Positions 1 through 8,745 of a DNA stretch of 64,000 bases are shown here, piece after piece. The notes under the pieces are model-generated. The model worked only from the letters and a program-made list of their open reading frames with translations, ran no database searches and had not been told where the DNA came from. The position numbers and the translations under genes are program-made. The DNA comes from Rhizobium sp. RU20A (lineage in GTDB: Bacteria > Pseudomonadota > Alphaproteobacteria > Rhizobiales > Rhizobiaceae): the NCBI RefSeq assembly GCF_900155885.1, contig NZ_FTMB01000001.1, forward strand, positions 1,116,001 through 1,180,000. Direction: 5' to 3'. Within the stretch, counting starts at the first letter, position 1, and the number at the start of each line of letters is the position of its first letter.

Positions 1-1
1 G

Positions 2-436
2 GCCTTTAGGGGCAAGCCGACGGCGCTGTTCTTCGGCTTCACCCATTGCCCGGAAGTCTGCCCGACCACGCTCTTCGAATTGAACGGCCTTTTGAACAAG
101 GTCGATCCCGACGGGACCAAGCTGCAGGCCTATTTCGTCACCATCGATCCCGAGCGCGACACGCCCGAAATCCTCGGCCAGTACGTTTCCAACGTCTCAA
201 AGCGGATCACCGGCATTTCCGGCGAGCCGGACAAGGTACTGGAAATGGCCAAGGGCTTCCGCGTCTATTACCGAAAGGTGCCGGTGGACGAGAAGGATCC
301 GAACGGCGACTACACGATGGATCATACCGCCTCCGTCTTCCTGCTGGACAAGGATGGCGACTTCAAGGGCACGATCGCCTATCAGGAAAATAGCGATACG
401 GCCGAACAGAAGCTGAAGAACCTGATCGCCGGCTGA
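2..436 (+). CDS. SCO1/SenC family copper chaperone, 5' truncated
   Basis: Only the last 144 residues are in the window; the start lies upstream. SCO/SenC proteins are membrane-anchored periplasmic thioredoxin-fold proteins that deliver copper to the CuA site of cytochrome c oxidase. The visible part has the copper-binding CPEVC motif (visible residues 16-20) after a GFTHC strand, the DPERDTPE segment that follows the second strand in this family, and the third copper ligand His in DHTAS (visible residue 108). The N-terminal membrane anchor is missing only because of the window edge. The next gene, prmA, begins about 100 bases later on the same strand. Family assignment is firm; the metallated oxidase cannot be inferred from here. 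Confidence 0.9.
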   Translation, partial: AFRGKPTALFFGFTHCPEVCPTTLFELNGLLNKVDPDGTKLQAYFVTIDPERDTPEILGQYVSNVSKRITGISGEPDKVLEMAKGFRVYYRKVPVDEKDPNGDYTMDHTASVFLLDKDGDFKGTIAYQENSDTAEQKLKNLIAG

Positions 437-540
437 CCGGCGACGCGGCACGGAACTTCCCCCCAAACCATCAAAGTGATACAGCGGCGCCACCATCGGC
501 GCCGTTGGCGTCTGTTGCAGCCTCTTCCAGGACAGCCACC

Positions 541-1446
541 GTGAGCGAACTCAGACTCTACGTCGTCACCAATGAAACAGACTCCGAGCGGGTGCTCGCC
601 TGTATGGAAAGCCTGTTCGAAGACGACGGCTTTGCCATCGCCACCATGGAAGTGGACGAGAAGAAGGACATCTGGGAAGCTTCCGTCTACCTCGACTTCG
701 AGGACGAGGAATTCGTCGCCGCGCGGTTTCGCGAGTTGCTGGCCGAGAGCTTCGGCCATCTCGAGATCACCCGGGAGGTTGTCCCGGACCTCGACTGGAT
801 CGCCAAATCCCTCGAAGGCCTCCAGCCGGTGCGCGCCGGCCGCTTTCTGGTCCACGGCTCCCATGACCGCGACAAGGTGAAATCGGGCGACATCGCCATC
901 GAGATCGATGCCGGGCAGGCCTTCGGCACCGGCCATCACGGCACGACGGCCGGCTGCCTTGAAATGATCGAATGGGTGCTGCGCCAGCGCGGCGCGGTCA
1001 AGGCCGGCCCCGGCCGCGGCGCGATTCGCAATGCGCTCGACCTCGGTACCGGCAGCGGTGTTCTCGCCATTGCCGCCGCCCGCATGGCCACAATCCCGGT
1101 TCTCGCCACCGACATTGACCCGGTCGCCACCCGTGTTGCCCGCGAAAACATCCGCCGCAACCGGGCCAGCGCCAACGTCACCGCCGTCACCGCTGCCGGC
1201 TTCCACTCCACGGAATTTGGCGCGCACGGCCCCTTCGACCTGATCATCGCCAACATCCTTGCCCGTCCGCTGATGCGCATGGCACCCCAGCTTGAATCAA
1301 ATCTGGCGGGCAATGGCCTGGTAATTCTCTCCGGCATCCTCGCCAGCCAGCGCTGGAAGGTGCTGGCCGCCTATAATGGTGCAGGCCTCAAGCATGTGCG
1401 CACGCTCTGGCGCAATGGCTGGGTGACGATCCTCCTGTCACGCTGA
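541..1446 (+). CDS. prmA: Ribosomal protein L11 methyltransferase PrmA
   Basis: A 301-residue SAM-dependent methyltransferase that trimethylates ribosomal protein L11 in the cytoplasm. The C-terminal Rossmann domain has the SAM motif LDLGTGSGVLAIAAA near residue 165 and the substrate-side NILARPL motif near residue 237; GQAFGTGHHGTT just before the SAM domain is a PrmA hallmark. I chose the GTG at 541 (protein begins VSELRLYVV, as in rhizobial PrmA) over an in-frame upstream start at 505 that would add 12 residues of poor character. A weak AGGA lies about ten bases before the GTG. The gene converges with the minus-strand small-RNA cassette, whose terminator begins about 75 bases after the stop. 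Confidence 0.93.
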   Translation: MSELRLYVVTNETDSERVLACMESLFEDDGFAIATMEVDEKKDIWEASVYLDFEDEEFVAARFRELLAESFGHLEITREVVPDLDWIAKSLEGLQPVRAGRFLVHGSHDRDKVKSGDIAIEIDAGQAFGTGHHGTTAGCLEMIEWVLRQRGAVKAGPGRGAIRNALDLGTGSGVLAIAAARMATIPVLATDIDPVATRVARENIRRNRASANVTAVTAAGFHSTEFGAHGPFDLIIANILARPLMRMAPQLESNLAGNGLVILSGILASQRWKVLAAYNGAGLKHVRTLWRNGWVTILLSR

Positions 1447-1521
1447 CGACCCTGCCCTTCGACAATCTTTGGCGCGTCGGTCAATCGAGCGACGCTTGCC
1501 GATTTGCGCATCCTGCGGACA

Positions 1522-1551
1522 AGCAAAAGGCGGTGCCAGTGGCACCGCCTT
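1522..1551 (-). terminator. Rho-independent terminator of the CCUCC small RNA
   Basis: A perfect 11-bp inverted repeat (1527-1537 with 1541-1551, loop of 3) that on the minus strand is followed by TTTTGCTT. No comparable T run exists on the plus strand, so it terminates the minus-strand transcript. Confidence 0.8.
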
Positions 1552-1682
1552 AAGGTCGGAAAACCGACGAGTCCGCGAGCTTGAGGAGGAGGAGGAGCGC
1601 TCAAGCGGACCTAGGTGTTCTGAAGGTCAGGTCGATGAGGGAGGAGGAGTATCGAACCGGACCCTATGCTCAGAACACTTAG
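1522..1682 (-). ncRNA. Anti-Shine-Dalgarno small RNA (alpha-r14/cuckoo/CcsR-like)
   Basis: On the minus strand this stretch folds as a chain of hairpins. Hairpin 1 pairs 1670-1682 with 1611-1623 (about 12 bp) and carries CTCCTCCTCCCTC (1637-1649) between the arms. Hairpin 2 (1571-1610) exposes CTCCTCCTCCTCCTC (1583-1597). A small GTCGG-TTTT-CCGAC hairpin (1555-1568) and the terminator follow. Repeated CCUCCUCC motifs in hairpin loops, complementary to ribosome-binding sites, define the alphaproteobacterial alpha-r14, CcsR and 'cuckoo' RNAs, which often lie beside DUF1127-type small genes. Here the RNA begins about ten bases past the stop of the 53-aa gene, so it is probably processed from, or transcribed together with, that mRNA. 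Exact ends are inferred from pairing. Confidence 0.75.
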
Positions 1683-1691
1683 CTTTGAAAT

Positions 1692-1853
1692 TTAGCGATG
1701 CGCACCGCGACGACGAACTTCCTCGCGCGACAGGCCGAGCGCAGCAATCGTCGTGTCGTTGGAAGCCATCATGGAACCGCTGACGCGCAGGGCGGAGCGA
1801 CCCTGCTGGGCTGCATCGAGGCTCTTGGCGTGGCGATAAATCGAAACCGGCAT
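1692..1853 (-). CDS. Small basic protein (53 aa), weakly DUF1127-like C terminus
   Basis: A 53-residue protein, MPVSIYRHAK..., ending in IAALGLSREEVRRRGAHR. The C-terminal GLSREEVRR recalls the last helix of DUF1127 proteins (IGLSRADI-type), but the N-terminal half is not typical, so I do not claim membership. AAAGGA lies eight bases before the ATG at 1853; an ATG two codons upstream (1859) sits too close to that site. A TATAAG box lies about 50 bases upstream (1903-1908). The anti-SD small RNA starts just behind the stop, the same arrangement as the DUF1127 gene ccaF1 with CcsR RNAs in Rhodobacter, where the small protein binds RNA. The function here is unknown. Confidence 0.72.
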   Translation of the reverse strand: MPVSIYRHAKSLDAAQQGRSALRVSGSMMASNDTTIAALGLSREEVRRRGAHR

Positions 1854-2170
1854 TTTCATTTCCTTTCGGGTCGAGGGTTCGTCGACCCCGTTTGTGGGTT
1901 CGCTTATAGAGCCCTTCGCAGTTGCGAGACAGACCGGCCGGGGAATGGGTGCCATGCAGCATGCGCATAGGATGAGACACAATGTTGCCTCTAATCCGAT
2001 GAGACCTGGAGAAGGAGCGTCAACGACGTGGGTTTAGCCAGCGTTTTCAGCGCCGAAAGCTTCGTCCTTTCCATGAAAGCGGGCGGATAAGCCTATGGCA
2101 CGATTCCGGTTGTGCCCATTTCGCGCTACCGTCGCCCCACATCACAGAATCGTTTCCGGAAAGACCGCCC
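1854..2170. other. Divergent intergenic region (317 bp)
   Basis: Separates the minus-strand small-protein/sRNA cassette from the plus-strand aminopeptidase gene. It should hold both promoters. On the minus strand CTATAAG (complement of 1903-1909) is a fair -10 element without a convincing -35. On the plus strand I see no clear promoter. No ORF with coding character, tRNA or strong hairpin was found. Confidence 0.5.
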
Positions 2171-4000
2171 ATGTTCCAGTCCTTCGATGTCACCTCCACG
2201 CCCGAGTTTGGCCCGGCGCGTGTTAAAGCCCTACGCGAGCGCCTCAAGGCGGCCGGCGTCGATGGTTTCCTCGTGCCCCGCGCCGACGAGTTCCAGGGTG
2301 AATATGTGCCGGCTTCCGCCGAACGCCTCTCCTGGCTGACCGGCTTCACCGGCTCCGCCGGCGTCGCGCTGGTCACGCCGAACGAGGCGGTGGTGTTCGT
2401 CGATGGCCGCTACGTCACGCAGCTTGCCCAGCAGGTGGATCCCACCGTCTTCACCGGCGGCGACCTCGTCGGCGAGCCGCCGCATCGCTGGCTGGAGAAC
2501 CACGCGCCGAAGGGCTTCCGCCTCGGCATCGACCCCTGGCTTCACACAGGCGCCGAAGTGCGCAAGCTCGAAGCCGCGCTCGGATCGGTCGGCGGCGCGC
2601 TCGTCCTTCTGGAGGACAACCCGCTCGACCGCCTGTGGACCGATCGTCCCGCCGAGCCGCTCGGACGCATCACGCTGCAAAGCCTCGACCATGCCGGCAA
2701 GCTCGCGTCCGAAAAGCTCGCCGCCATTGCCGAAGGCGTGCGCGAGCGCGGGGCCTCCGCCGTGCTGCTCACGGACCCCTCTTCCGTCGCCTGGGCCTTC
2801 AACATCCGCGGCGCCGATGTGCCGCATACGCCGCATCCGCTCGCCCGCGCCATCGTGCCGGCCGAGGGGCTGCCGCTGCTCTTCATCGACAAGCGCAAGG
2901 CGCCGATCACCGAAGAGGCCTACCTCACCCAACTCGCCGACCTCGTCGCCCCCTGGGAATTTGCAGCGCGCCTCGCCGCCCTTGCCGCCGAGGGGCGTCG
3001 CATCCTCCTCGATCCCGATCTCGCGCCGTACGCGCTGGCACGCCTCATTACCGAGAAGGGCGGCACCGTGGTCGAGGCCGCCGATCCGGCCCGCATTCCC
3101 CGCGCGGTAAAAAATGCCGCCGAAATAGAGGGATCGCGTCGCGCTCACCTGCAGGATGGCGCCGCGATGGTGGAGTTCCTCGCCTGGCTGGACGGGACGG
3201 AAGCCGGCACCGTCACGGAAATCGCGGTCACGAAACAGCTGGAGGCCAAGCGACGCCGCGTCGGGGAGCGGCTTCAAAACCCGCTGAAGGACATTTCCTT
3301 CGACACCATCGCCGGCGCCGGCGACCACGCCGCCATCATGCACTACCGCGTCACCACCGACAGCGACCGAACCATCGAGCCCGGCACGCTCTTCCTGATC
3401 GATTCGGGCGGCCAATACATCAACGGCACCACGGACATCACCCGCACGGTGGCGATCGGCGCGGTCGGCGCAGAGGAAAAGCGCTTCTTCACCCTCGTTC
3501 TCAAGGGCATGATCGCCATCAGCACGGCGCGTTTTCCCAAGGGCACGCGCGGCGTCGATCTCGATCCCCTGGCGCGCATCGCACTGTGGAAGGCGGGCGC
3601 CGATTTCGCCCATGGCACCGGCCACGGTGTCGGCTCCTATCTCTCGGTGCATGAGGGCCCGCAGCGCATCTCCCGCGCCAGCCAGCAGGAACTGCTGCCG
3701 GGCATGATTCTCTCCAACGAGCCCGGCTACTACCGCCCCGGCGCCTTCGGCATCCGCATCGAAAACCTCATCGTCGTCAACCAAGCGACGATGGTGGATG
3801 GCGGCGACCTGCCCATGCTCGGCTTCGAGACCATCACCTGGTGCCCGATCGATCGCCGCCTGGTGGTGGCGGACATGCTGACGGCGGAAGAACGCGCCTG
3901 GCTCGACACCTATCACGCCACGACGCGCGAGAAACTGATGCCGCTGATCGAGGGTGACTCGGTGCGCCGCTGGCTGGAGCAGGCGACCGCACCGCTCTGA
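2171..4000 (+). CDS. pepP: Xaa-Pro aminopeptidase (M24B, long form)
   Basis: A 609-residue cytosolic metallopeptidase that removes N-terminal residues preceding proline. It is the long, three-domain type: two creatinase-like N-terminal domains (about 10-145 and 160-310), then the M24 pita-bread domain and a short C-terminal extension. The metal ligands are visible in DSGGQYINGTTDITRT (two Asp), HGTGHGVGSYLSVHEGP (His), NEPGYY (Glu) and IRIENL (Glu). The ATG at 2171 matches family N termini. GGAAAG precedes it at useful distance. It converges with azlD, 57 bases downstream. The symbol is by family; close relatives are also called aminopeptidase P or PepQ-like. Confidence 0.9.
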   Translation: MFQSFDVTSTPEFGPARVKALRERLKAAGVDGFLVPRADEFQGEYVPASAERLSWLTGFTGSAGVALVTPNEAVVFVDGRYVTQLAQQVDPTVFTGGDLVGEPPHRWLENHAPKGFRLGIDPWLHTGAEVRKLEAALGSVGGALVLLEDNPLDRLWTDRPAEPLGRITLQSLDHAGKLASEKLAAIAEGVRERGASAVLLTDPSSVAWAFNIRGADVPHTPHPLARAIVPAEGLPLLFIDKRKAPITEEAYLTQLADLVAPWEFAARLAALAAEGRRILLDPDLAPYALARLITEKGGTVVEAADPARIPRAVKNAAEIEGSRRAHLQDGAAMVEFLAWLDGTEAGTVTEIAVTKQLEAKRRRVGERLQNPLKDISFDTIAGAGDHAAIMHYRVTTDSDRTIEPGTLFLIDSGGQYINGTTDITRTVAIGAVGAEEKRFFTLVLKGMIAISTARFPKGTRGVDLDPLARIALWKAGADFAHGTGHGVGSYLSVHEGPQRISRASQQELLPGMILSNEPGYYRPGAFGIRIENLIVVNQATMVDGGDLPMLGFETITWCPIDRRLVVADMLTAEERAWLDTYHATTREKLMPLIEGDSVRRWLEQATAPL

Positions 4001-4057
4001 GACATCAGGGTGCGGCCGGTTTTCCGATCCCCGATGGCAAGGCCGGCCGCTCGGATC

Positions 4058-4366
4058 TCAAATACCAAAGCTCTGGCGCAGCAGCACGACGGCAGCGCAT
4101 CCCGCGACCATGGCCAGCAGCGTCGAATAGCGCAGCGCGATGGCAAGTGCGGCGACCATCGCCAGCGCCACATCCCACCCACCATAGGCAAAGGCTGGCG
4201 CGACCAGAGTGGAAAGAACGGCGGCCGGCACCGCGTTGAGCCCGGCCTCGAGCCGCGGCGGAATGCGGCGCATGCGCGTGATCAGCACATAGCCGCCGAC
4301 CCGCGTGAGAAACGTCGCTGCGGCGGCCGCAAGGATGACCCAGGCCATGGGGACGGGATCGCTCAT
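4058..4366 (-). CDS. azlD: AzlD-type branched-chain amino acid exporter subunit
   Basis: A 102-residue inner-membrane protein with three to four hydrophobic helices and the family pattern FLTRVGGYVL near the N terminus and AVLSTLVAPA mid-protein. AzlD is the small partner of AzlC; together they export branched-chain amino acids and analogues such as azaleucine. Its ATG overlaps the azlC stop by a 4-base ATGA, so the two are translationally coupled. Confidence 0.88.
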   Translation of the reverse strand: MSDPVPMAWVILAAAAATFLTRVGGYVLITRMRRIPPRLEAGLNAVPAAVLSTLVAPAFAYGGWDVALAMVAALAIALRYSTLLAMVAGCAAVVLLRQSFGI

Positions 4367-5112
4367 CGCTCGGCCCTCCCTGCCAGCGGGGCCGCAACGG
4401 CTGCGCCATCCATCCCGCTCTCCTCGGCCTGCCCGCCGCGCGGCGGCAAGAATGCAGCGACGAGAATGCCGGCGAGCGCGCCGAGGCTCACATGCCAGGG
4501 CGAGCCGACAACCTTGATGGCGATGACCGAGGCGACGGAACTGACCGCCACCACCGGCAACCAGTTGTCGCGGCTGCGAAAACCCAGCACCAGCCCCATG
4601 AAATAGATCGGCAGCAGCACATCGAGACCGATTGCCCTGGGATCGCCGATGAGACGGCCGAACATTGTGCCGAGGAGCGTCGCGCCGAGCCAGGCGCAAT
4701 AGACGGTAGCGCCGAGCCCGAGATACCAGACAAACGTGATGCGCCCTGCCGCCTCCGCCCGCCGCTCCGCCTCGGCAAATTGCGGATCGGTCAGAAGGAA
4801 GAAGCTCAGCATCTTCTGCGCAAGGGTGAAGGAGGTGAACAGCCGGGTGATGGCCGCCGAATAGAGCACATGGCGGAAATTGACCGCGAAGACCGAGAGC
4901 ACCACGAGCCAGGGCTGCACCGAATGCTGGAACAGTTCGACGCCGACGAGCTGGCTGGCGCCGGCAAAGATCGTCGCGCTCATCAACAGCGCTTCGCCGG
5001 ACGACAGGCCCTTTTCAACCGCCACTGCCCCGAACAGGATACCGAAAGGGGCCGCCGAGACGGCCACGGCAAGGCCGCGCCGGGCACCGTGCATGAATTC
5101 CGAGCCGGTCAT
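4363..5112 (-). CDS. azlC: AzlC family branched-chain amino acid exporter
   Basis: A 249-residue, largely hydrophobic inner-membrane protein. The family signature runs from the first helix (AAPFGILFGAVAVEKGLS) through FAGASQLVGVEL and NFRHVLYSAAI, with LPIYFMGLVLGFRSRDNW in the C-terminal half. It acts with AzlD, whose start overlaps its stop. I chose the ATG at 5112 because AAGGGAG lies six bases upstream; a longer in-frame version starting at 5277 would run through the promoter and has no membrane-protein character. A promoter with a perfect palindrome lies 50-95 bases upstream (5164-5206). The substrate is inferred from family only. Confidence 0.9.
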   Translation of the reverse strand: MTGSEFMHGARRGLAVAVSAAPFGILFGAVAVEKGLSSGEALLMSATIFAGASQLVGVELFQHSVQPWLVVLSVFAVNFRHVLYSAAITRLFTSFTLAQKMLSFFLLTDPQFAEAERRAEAAGRITFVWYLGLGATVYCAWLGATLLGTMFGRLIGDPRAIGLDVLLPIYFMGLVLGFRSRDNWLPVVAVSSVASVIAIKVVGSPWHVSLGALAGILVAAFLPPRGGQAEESGMDGAAVAAPLAGRAER

Positions 5113-5163
5113 CGGCACTCCCTTCGGGAAAACGACGCGACGCGACCCCATCCGCTGATGCCC

Positions 5164-5206
5164 GTCCACAGCGTGTGGACATAGGGCCGGAACCTTGCGT
5201 GAACAA
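5164..5206 (-). promoter_or_regulatory. Predicted azlCD promoter with palindromic operator
   Basis: On the minus strand, TTGTTC (5201-5206) and TATGTC (5178-5183) are separated by exactly 17 bases. A perfect 7-bp inverted repeat GTCCACA-N3-TGTGGAC (5164-5180) overlaps the end of the -10 and the presumed start point, the position expected for a repressor operator. No regulator gene lies beside it. Confidence 0.5.
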
Positions 5207-5305
5207 ATCAATTTCCCTGAACGACCAATCCGTTTTCCTGATGGAACGAAGGCGGTACGGCGGACAGAAGCGTCCAAGCACCTTCCCCCCGCGGGAATAC
5301 CTCCC

Positions 5306-6139
5306 TCAGTCCTTCTTCTCCGCCTTCACCTGAAACGTATGCTCGATCCCGGGAAAGGTACGGGCTTTGACCTCGGCGGCATAATCGGCGAAGGCCTGCG
5401 ACATCAAGGGCGCGAGTTCGGCGAAATGTTTGACGAAGCGCGGCTTGAAGTCGTTGAAGATGCCCAGCATGTCATCGGAAACGAGGATCTGCCCGTCGCA
5501 GGCCGGCGATGCGCCAATGCCGATGGTGGGGGCGGCAAGGCTGGCGGTGATCTCACGGGCCAGCGGCTCCACCGTGCCCTCGACGACGATCGCAAAAGCG
5601 CCGGCCTCGTCGATCGCCTTCGCGTCCCGGCGGATCTTCTCCGCCTCGCGGTCGTTGCGCCCGAGCGAGCGATAGCCGCCGGTGGTGTTGACGAGTTGCG
5701 GCATCAGCCCGACATGGCCGAGCACGGGAATGCCGCGGCTGGTGAGGAAGGCGACGGTTTCGGCCATCTCCGCCCCGCCTTCCAGCTTCACGGCGCTGCA
5801 GCCGGTCTCCTTCAGCACCCGCGCGGCCGACTGGAAGGCCTGTTCCTTGGATTGCTGGTAGGAGCCGAAGGGCAGGTCCACGACGACGCAGGCCCGTTCC
5901 GAGCCGCGCATGACGGCCTGCCCATGGGCGATCATCATGTCGAGCGTCACACGAACGGTGGAATCGAGCCCGTAGAGCACCATGCCGAGGGAATCGCCGA
6001 CCAGCATGAAATCGACGTGCGGATCGAGCAGGCGCGCGATCGGCGTCGTGTAGGCGGTGAGGCTGACGATCGGTCGCTCGCCCTTCAAGGCTGCGATCCC
6101 CGCAGGCGCCAGACGTCGCTTCTGTCCCTGTACGCTCAT
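5306..6139 (-). CDS. panB: 3-methyl-2-oxobutanoate hydroxymethyltransferase
   Basis: A 277-residue TIM-barrel enzyme that transfers a hydroxymethyl group from methylene-tetrahydrofolate to ketoisovalerate, giving ketopantoate, the first committed step to pantothenate and CoA. Seen: [14 protein letters not shown], the Mg-binding [16 protein letters not shown], the catalytic-Glu strand [10 protein letters not shown] and [15 protein letters not shown]. The length is typical (about 265-280). Its ATG overlaps the stop of panC in a 4-base ATGA, so panC-panB form one minus-strand operon with panC first. Confidence 0.96.
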   Translation of the reverse strand: MSVQGQKRRLAPAGIAALKGERPIVSLTAYTTPIARLLDPHVDFMLVGDSLGMVLYGLDSTVRVTLDMMIAHGQAVMRGSERACVVVDLPFGSYQQSKEQAFQSAARVLKETGCSAVKLEGGAEMAETVAFLTSRGIPVLGHVGLMPQLVNTTGGYRSLGRNDREAEKIRRDAKAIDEAGAFAIVVEGTVEPLAREITASLAAPTIGIGASPACDGQILVSDDMLGIFNDFKPRFVKHFAELAPLMSQAFADYAAEVKARTFPGIEHTFQVKAEKKD

Positions 6140-7011
6140 GCATGAGCTCCTTTTTCGCCGGTGACCCGGCTGATGATGCGGTTGTCGAGCAGACGGGTCG
6201 TCCCGAACCGCACGAAGAGAAGGAGAAGCACCGGCTGGTCGCCCGCGCTGGTGGCCTCGGCAAGCGTTTCGGGATCACGCAGCGCGACGACGTCCGGGAT
6301 CGCCAGCGGCTCGGCGCGGATGAAATCCGTCACGGCCCGCTCGATCGCGCGTGCGTCGCGCAGGCCGCCCGCGATCAGTCGCTCGGCCTGCGCAAGCGCG
6401 CGCGGTACCACGACGGCCGCACGGCGCTCGTTCGGCGAGAGATAGACATTGCGCGAGGAGAGCGCCAGCCCGTCAGCATCGCGCACCGTCGGCACGCCGA
6501 TCACGGACACCGGCTGGGCAAGATCCTCCACCATGCGGCGGATGATCTGCAACTGCTGGAAGTCCTTCTCGCCGAAATAGGCGCGATCCGGCTGGAAGAT
6601 ATTGAAAAGCTTGGTCACGACGGTCGCCACGCCGGCAAAATGACCGGGCCGGACCGCCCCCTCCAGTTCGCTGCCGAGGGTCGGGACATCCACCACCGTT
6701 TCCATCGGTCGCGGATACATGTCGGCAACGCCGGGCGCGAAGAGAAAATCGACGCCGCCCTCGGTCAGCATCGCCTGATCCCGCGCAAGGTCGCGCGGAT
6801 ATTTCGAAAGGTCCTCATTGGCGCCGAATTGCAGCGGATTGACGAAGATGCTCGCGGCCACCACGTCATTTTCGACCCGGGCGCGGCGCACCAGCTCCAT
6901 ATGGCCCTGATGGAGATAGCCCATGGTCGGCACGAGACCGATGCTGCGCCCGGCGCGGCGATGGGAGCCAAGCGCATCACGAAGCGCGGCGATCGAGGTC
7001 AGCGTCTGCAA
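6136..7011 (-). CDS. panC: Pantothenate synthetase
   Basis: A 291-residue enzyme that joins pantoate and beta-alanine using ATP. Seen: the nucleotide-binding [22 protein letters not shown], the pantoate-site [25 protein letters not shown] and the SSRN motif. I chose TTG at 7009-7011, giving the usual N terminus (M)[18 protein letters not shown] lies about eight bases upstream and the protein then has family length. The only in-frame ATG (7086) would add 25 Arg/Gly-rich residues. The stop overlaps the panB start. Confidence 0.93.
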   Translation of the reverse strand: MQTLTSIAALRDALGSHRRAGRSIGLVPTMGYLHQGHMELVRRARVENDVVAASIFVNPLQFGANEDLSKYPRDLARDQAMLTEGGVDFLFAPGVADMYPRPMETVVDVPTLGSELEGAVRPGHFAGVATVVTKLFNIFQPDRAYFGEKDFQQLQIIRRMVEDLAQPVSVIGVPTVRDADGLALSSRNVYLSPNERRAAVVVPRALAQAERLIAGGLRDARAIERAVTDFIRAEPLAIPDVVALRDPETLAEATSAGDQPVLLLLFVRFGTTRLLDNRIISRVTGEKGAHA

Positions 7012-7292
7012 GCGGGACTCTCCTCCACGCGGGGCACCCGGCCGGCGCCGAAGCCGGCCAGCCCGAACGTCATCATCCGATGGCATGCGCCGGTCTCAAG
7101 CCTGCGGCATACCGCCTTTTCCGGGTTTCCTTCCCGCCGGCACCCCTCCGCGCATCCGAATGCGCGAAACGATCTCCTCCCCGGCGACAAAAGGCATCCC
7201 GTCAGGCGGGGTTTCCTATCCTGTGCAGTGCAAAAAGACAATCCCGCAGCGCCAAAGGCGCCGGCTGGCTCGCGGCACGGATGCCGACGACC

Positions 7293-8741
7293 CTACGCCC
7301 GCATGTCCTCCGCGCCGCCCGCGCCCTCCGGCGGGGCGACATAGGGGCGGCGCACCACCGTGACCGTGCAGGGGGCATGGGCCGCCACCTCGCCGGAGAC
7401 GCTGCCAAGCAGCGAGCGCATGGTGGAGGCGGCCCGCGCGCCCATGACGATGTGGTCCACCTGGTTTTCGCGGGCAAATTCCAGGATGGCCTCGGCCGGC
7501 GAGACGGCCTCGATGACGTGGAACGTCACCGCCCCCTCCGCAGCGCCCAGCGGCCGCGCCCAGGCTTTCAGCGCCACCAGCCGCTGCACATGCTTGTTGC
7601 GCCCCTCCTCGTCCAGCGTGTGGTCGAGCGCGATCCGGTTCAGCTTGAGGACATTGAGGCAGGCAATGCGCGCATTCGGCGTCGTCTCCACCACGCGCTG
7701 CACGGTGCGCAAAAGCGCGTCGGCCAGTTCCGGCGCGCCGTCATTGACATCGATGGCCACGGCGACGATCGGTGCGCCGGCAAGATGCGCCGCCGCCTGC
7801 TGTGGACGCATCGCCTCCATGCGATCGGGATCGAAACGGCGTTTGAGAACCTTGAAGAACCCGTCTCGGGATAGCCGCGCCGCGCGCGCGGTCAGCGGTA
7901 CCGCGGAAAGGTCTTTCAGTTCCAGCGCCAGTTGTGCCGCCGATGGATGCCGCGCCGCCGGATTGACTTCAAGGCAGCGCAGGATGACCTCCTGAAATTC
8001 CGGCGAGATTGCCGCATTCAGCGCCCGCGGCGGCACGGGATCCCGCCACAGGCGGCGCTTCAGCCCGCTGAGACGCTGCGGATCACCAAAGGGTCGCCGC
8101 CCCGTCGCGAAGAAATAGAGGAGCACGCCGAGCGCAAAGAGGTCGGAGCGATAGTCGCTGCGCGTGCCCATCACCTGCTCCGGCGCCATATAGGGCGCGG
8201 TGCCATAGGGCAGGCGGAATTCCTCGTCCATCAGGTCCGGAAGCTGCGTGTGCCGCGCCAGCCCGTAATCGATCAGCACCGCCTCTCCCGTCTCGCGAAA
8301 GAGCACGTTGGACGGCTTCACATCGAGATGCACGACGAACTGGCGATGCAGCGCGGACAGTGCCGTTGCGATGGAAGCACCCAGCGCGGCCACCTCGTCG
8401 GGCGGCAGCGGCAGGCGCTCCAGCATCGGATAGAGCGAGGTGCCCGGCAGTTGCTCCAGCACGATGTAGGGCTGCGTGGAAAAATCGCCGTTCGCGACAA
8501 AGCGCGGCACATGCGGGCCGCTGAGACGCGGCAGGATCATCTGTTCCATCTCGAAGGAGACGATGGCGGCGGGATCATCCCCCTCGCCGATCATCGGCAC
8601 CTTCATGACGAGCGGAAAGTCGATATCGGGATGCGTCACATGCCACAGCCGCGCCATGCCGCCGCGATGGGCAAGCGCGCCGATCGTGAACCCGTCGATG
8701 ACGCTGCCGGTGGTCAGACGATGCGTTGCCGTCGTTGCCAT
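7293..8741 (-). CDS. Serine/threonine protein kinase fused to a UspA domain
   Basis: A 482-residue cytoplasmic fusion. Residues about 15-300 are a Hanks-type kinase: ATP-site Lys in VMKV (47), catalytic loop HLDVKPSN (138-145, Asp present, HLD instead of HRD), DYG in place of DFG (158-160), and APEQVMG with DLFALGVLL for the C lobe. Residues about 335-470 are a universal stress protein domain with the nucleotide-loop pattern GARAASTMRSLLGSVSGEV and the HAPCTVTVV strand. There is no membrane segment or extracellular sensor. The ATG at 8741 lies four bases after the stop of the metallophosphoesterase gene, so the two are co-transcribed and may form a kinase/phosphatase pair (inference). Substrates are unknown. 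Confidence 0.88.
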   Translation of the reverse strand: MATTATHRLTTGSVIDGFTIGALAHRGGMARLWHVTHPDIDFPLVMKVPMIGEGDDPAAIVSFEMEQMILPRLSGPHVPRFVANGDFSTQPYIVLEQLPGTSLYPMLERLPLPPDEVAALGASIATALSALHRQFVVHLDVKPSNVLFRETGEAVLIDYGLARHTQLPDLMDEEFRLPYGTAPYMAPEQVMGTRSDYRSDLFALGVLLYFFATGRRPFGDPQRLSGLKRRLWRDPVPPRALNAAISPEFQEVILRCLEVNPAARHPSAAQLALELKDLSAVPLTARAARLSRDGFFKVLKRRFDPDRMEAMRPQQAAAHLAGAPIVAVAIDVNDGAPELADALLRTVQRVVETTPNARIACLNVLKLNRIALDHTLDEEGRNKHVQRLVALKAWARPLGAAEGAVTFHVIEAVSPAEAILEFARENQVDHIVMGARAASTMRSLLGSVSGEVAAHAPCTVTVVRRPYVAPPEGAGGAEDMRA

Positions 8742-8745
8742 CAAC

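Noticed and set aside
2231-3916. 561-aa open frame on the minus strand
   Set aside because: Antisense to the aminopeptidase P gene, which has all M24 metal ligands; the antisense product is low-complexity.
4011-4049. GCGGCCGG...CCGGCCGC inverted repeat between pepP and azlD as a bidirectional terminator
   Set aside because: Loop over 20 bases and no T tract on either strand.
7012-7086. ATG start for panC at 7086
   Set aside because: Would add 25 Arg/Gly-rich residues absent from PanC; the TTG at 7011 has a better ribosome-binding site and gives the family N terminus.
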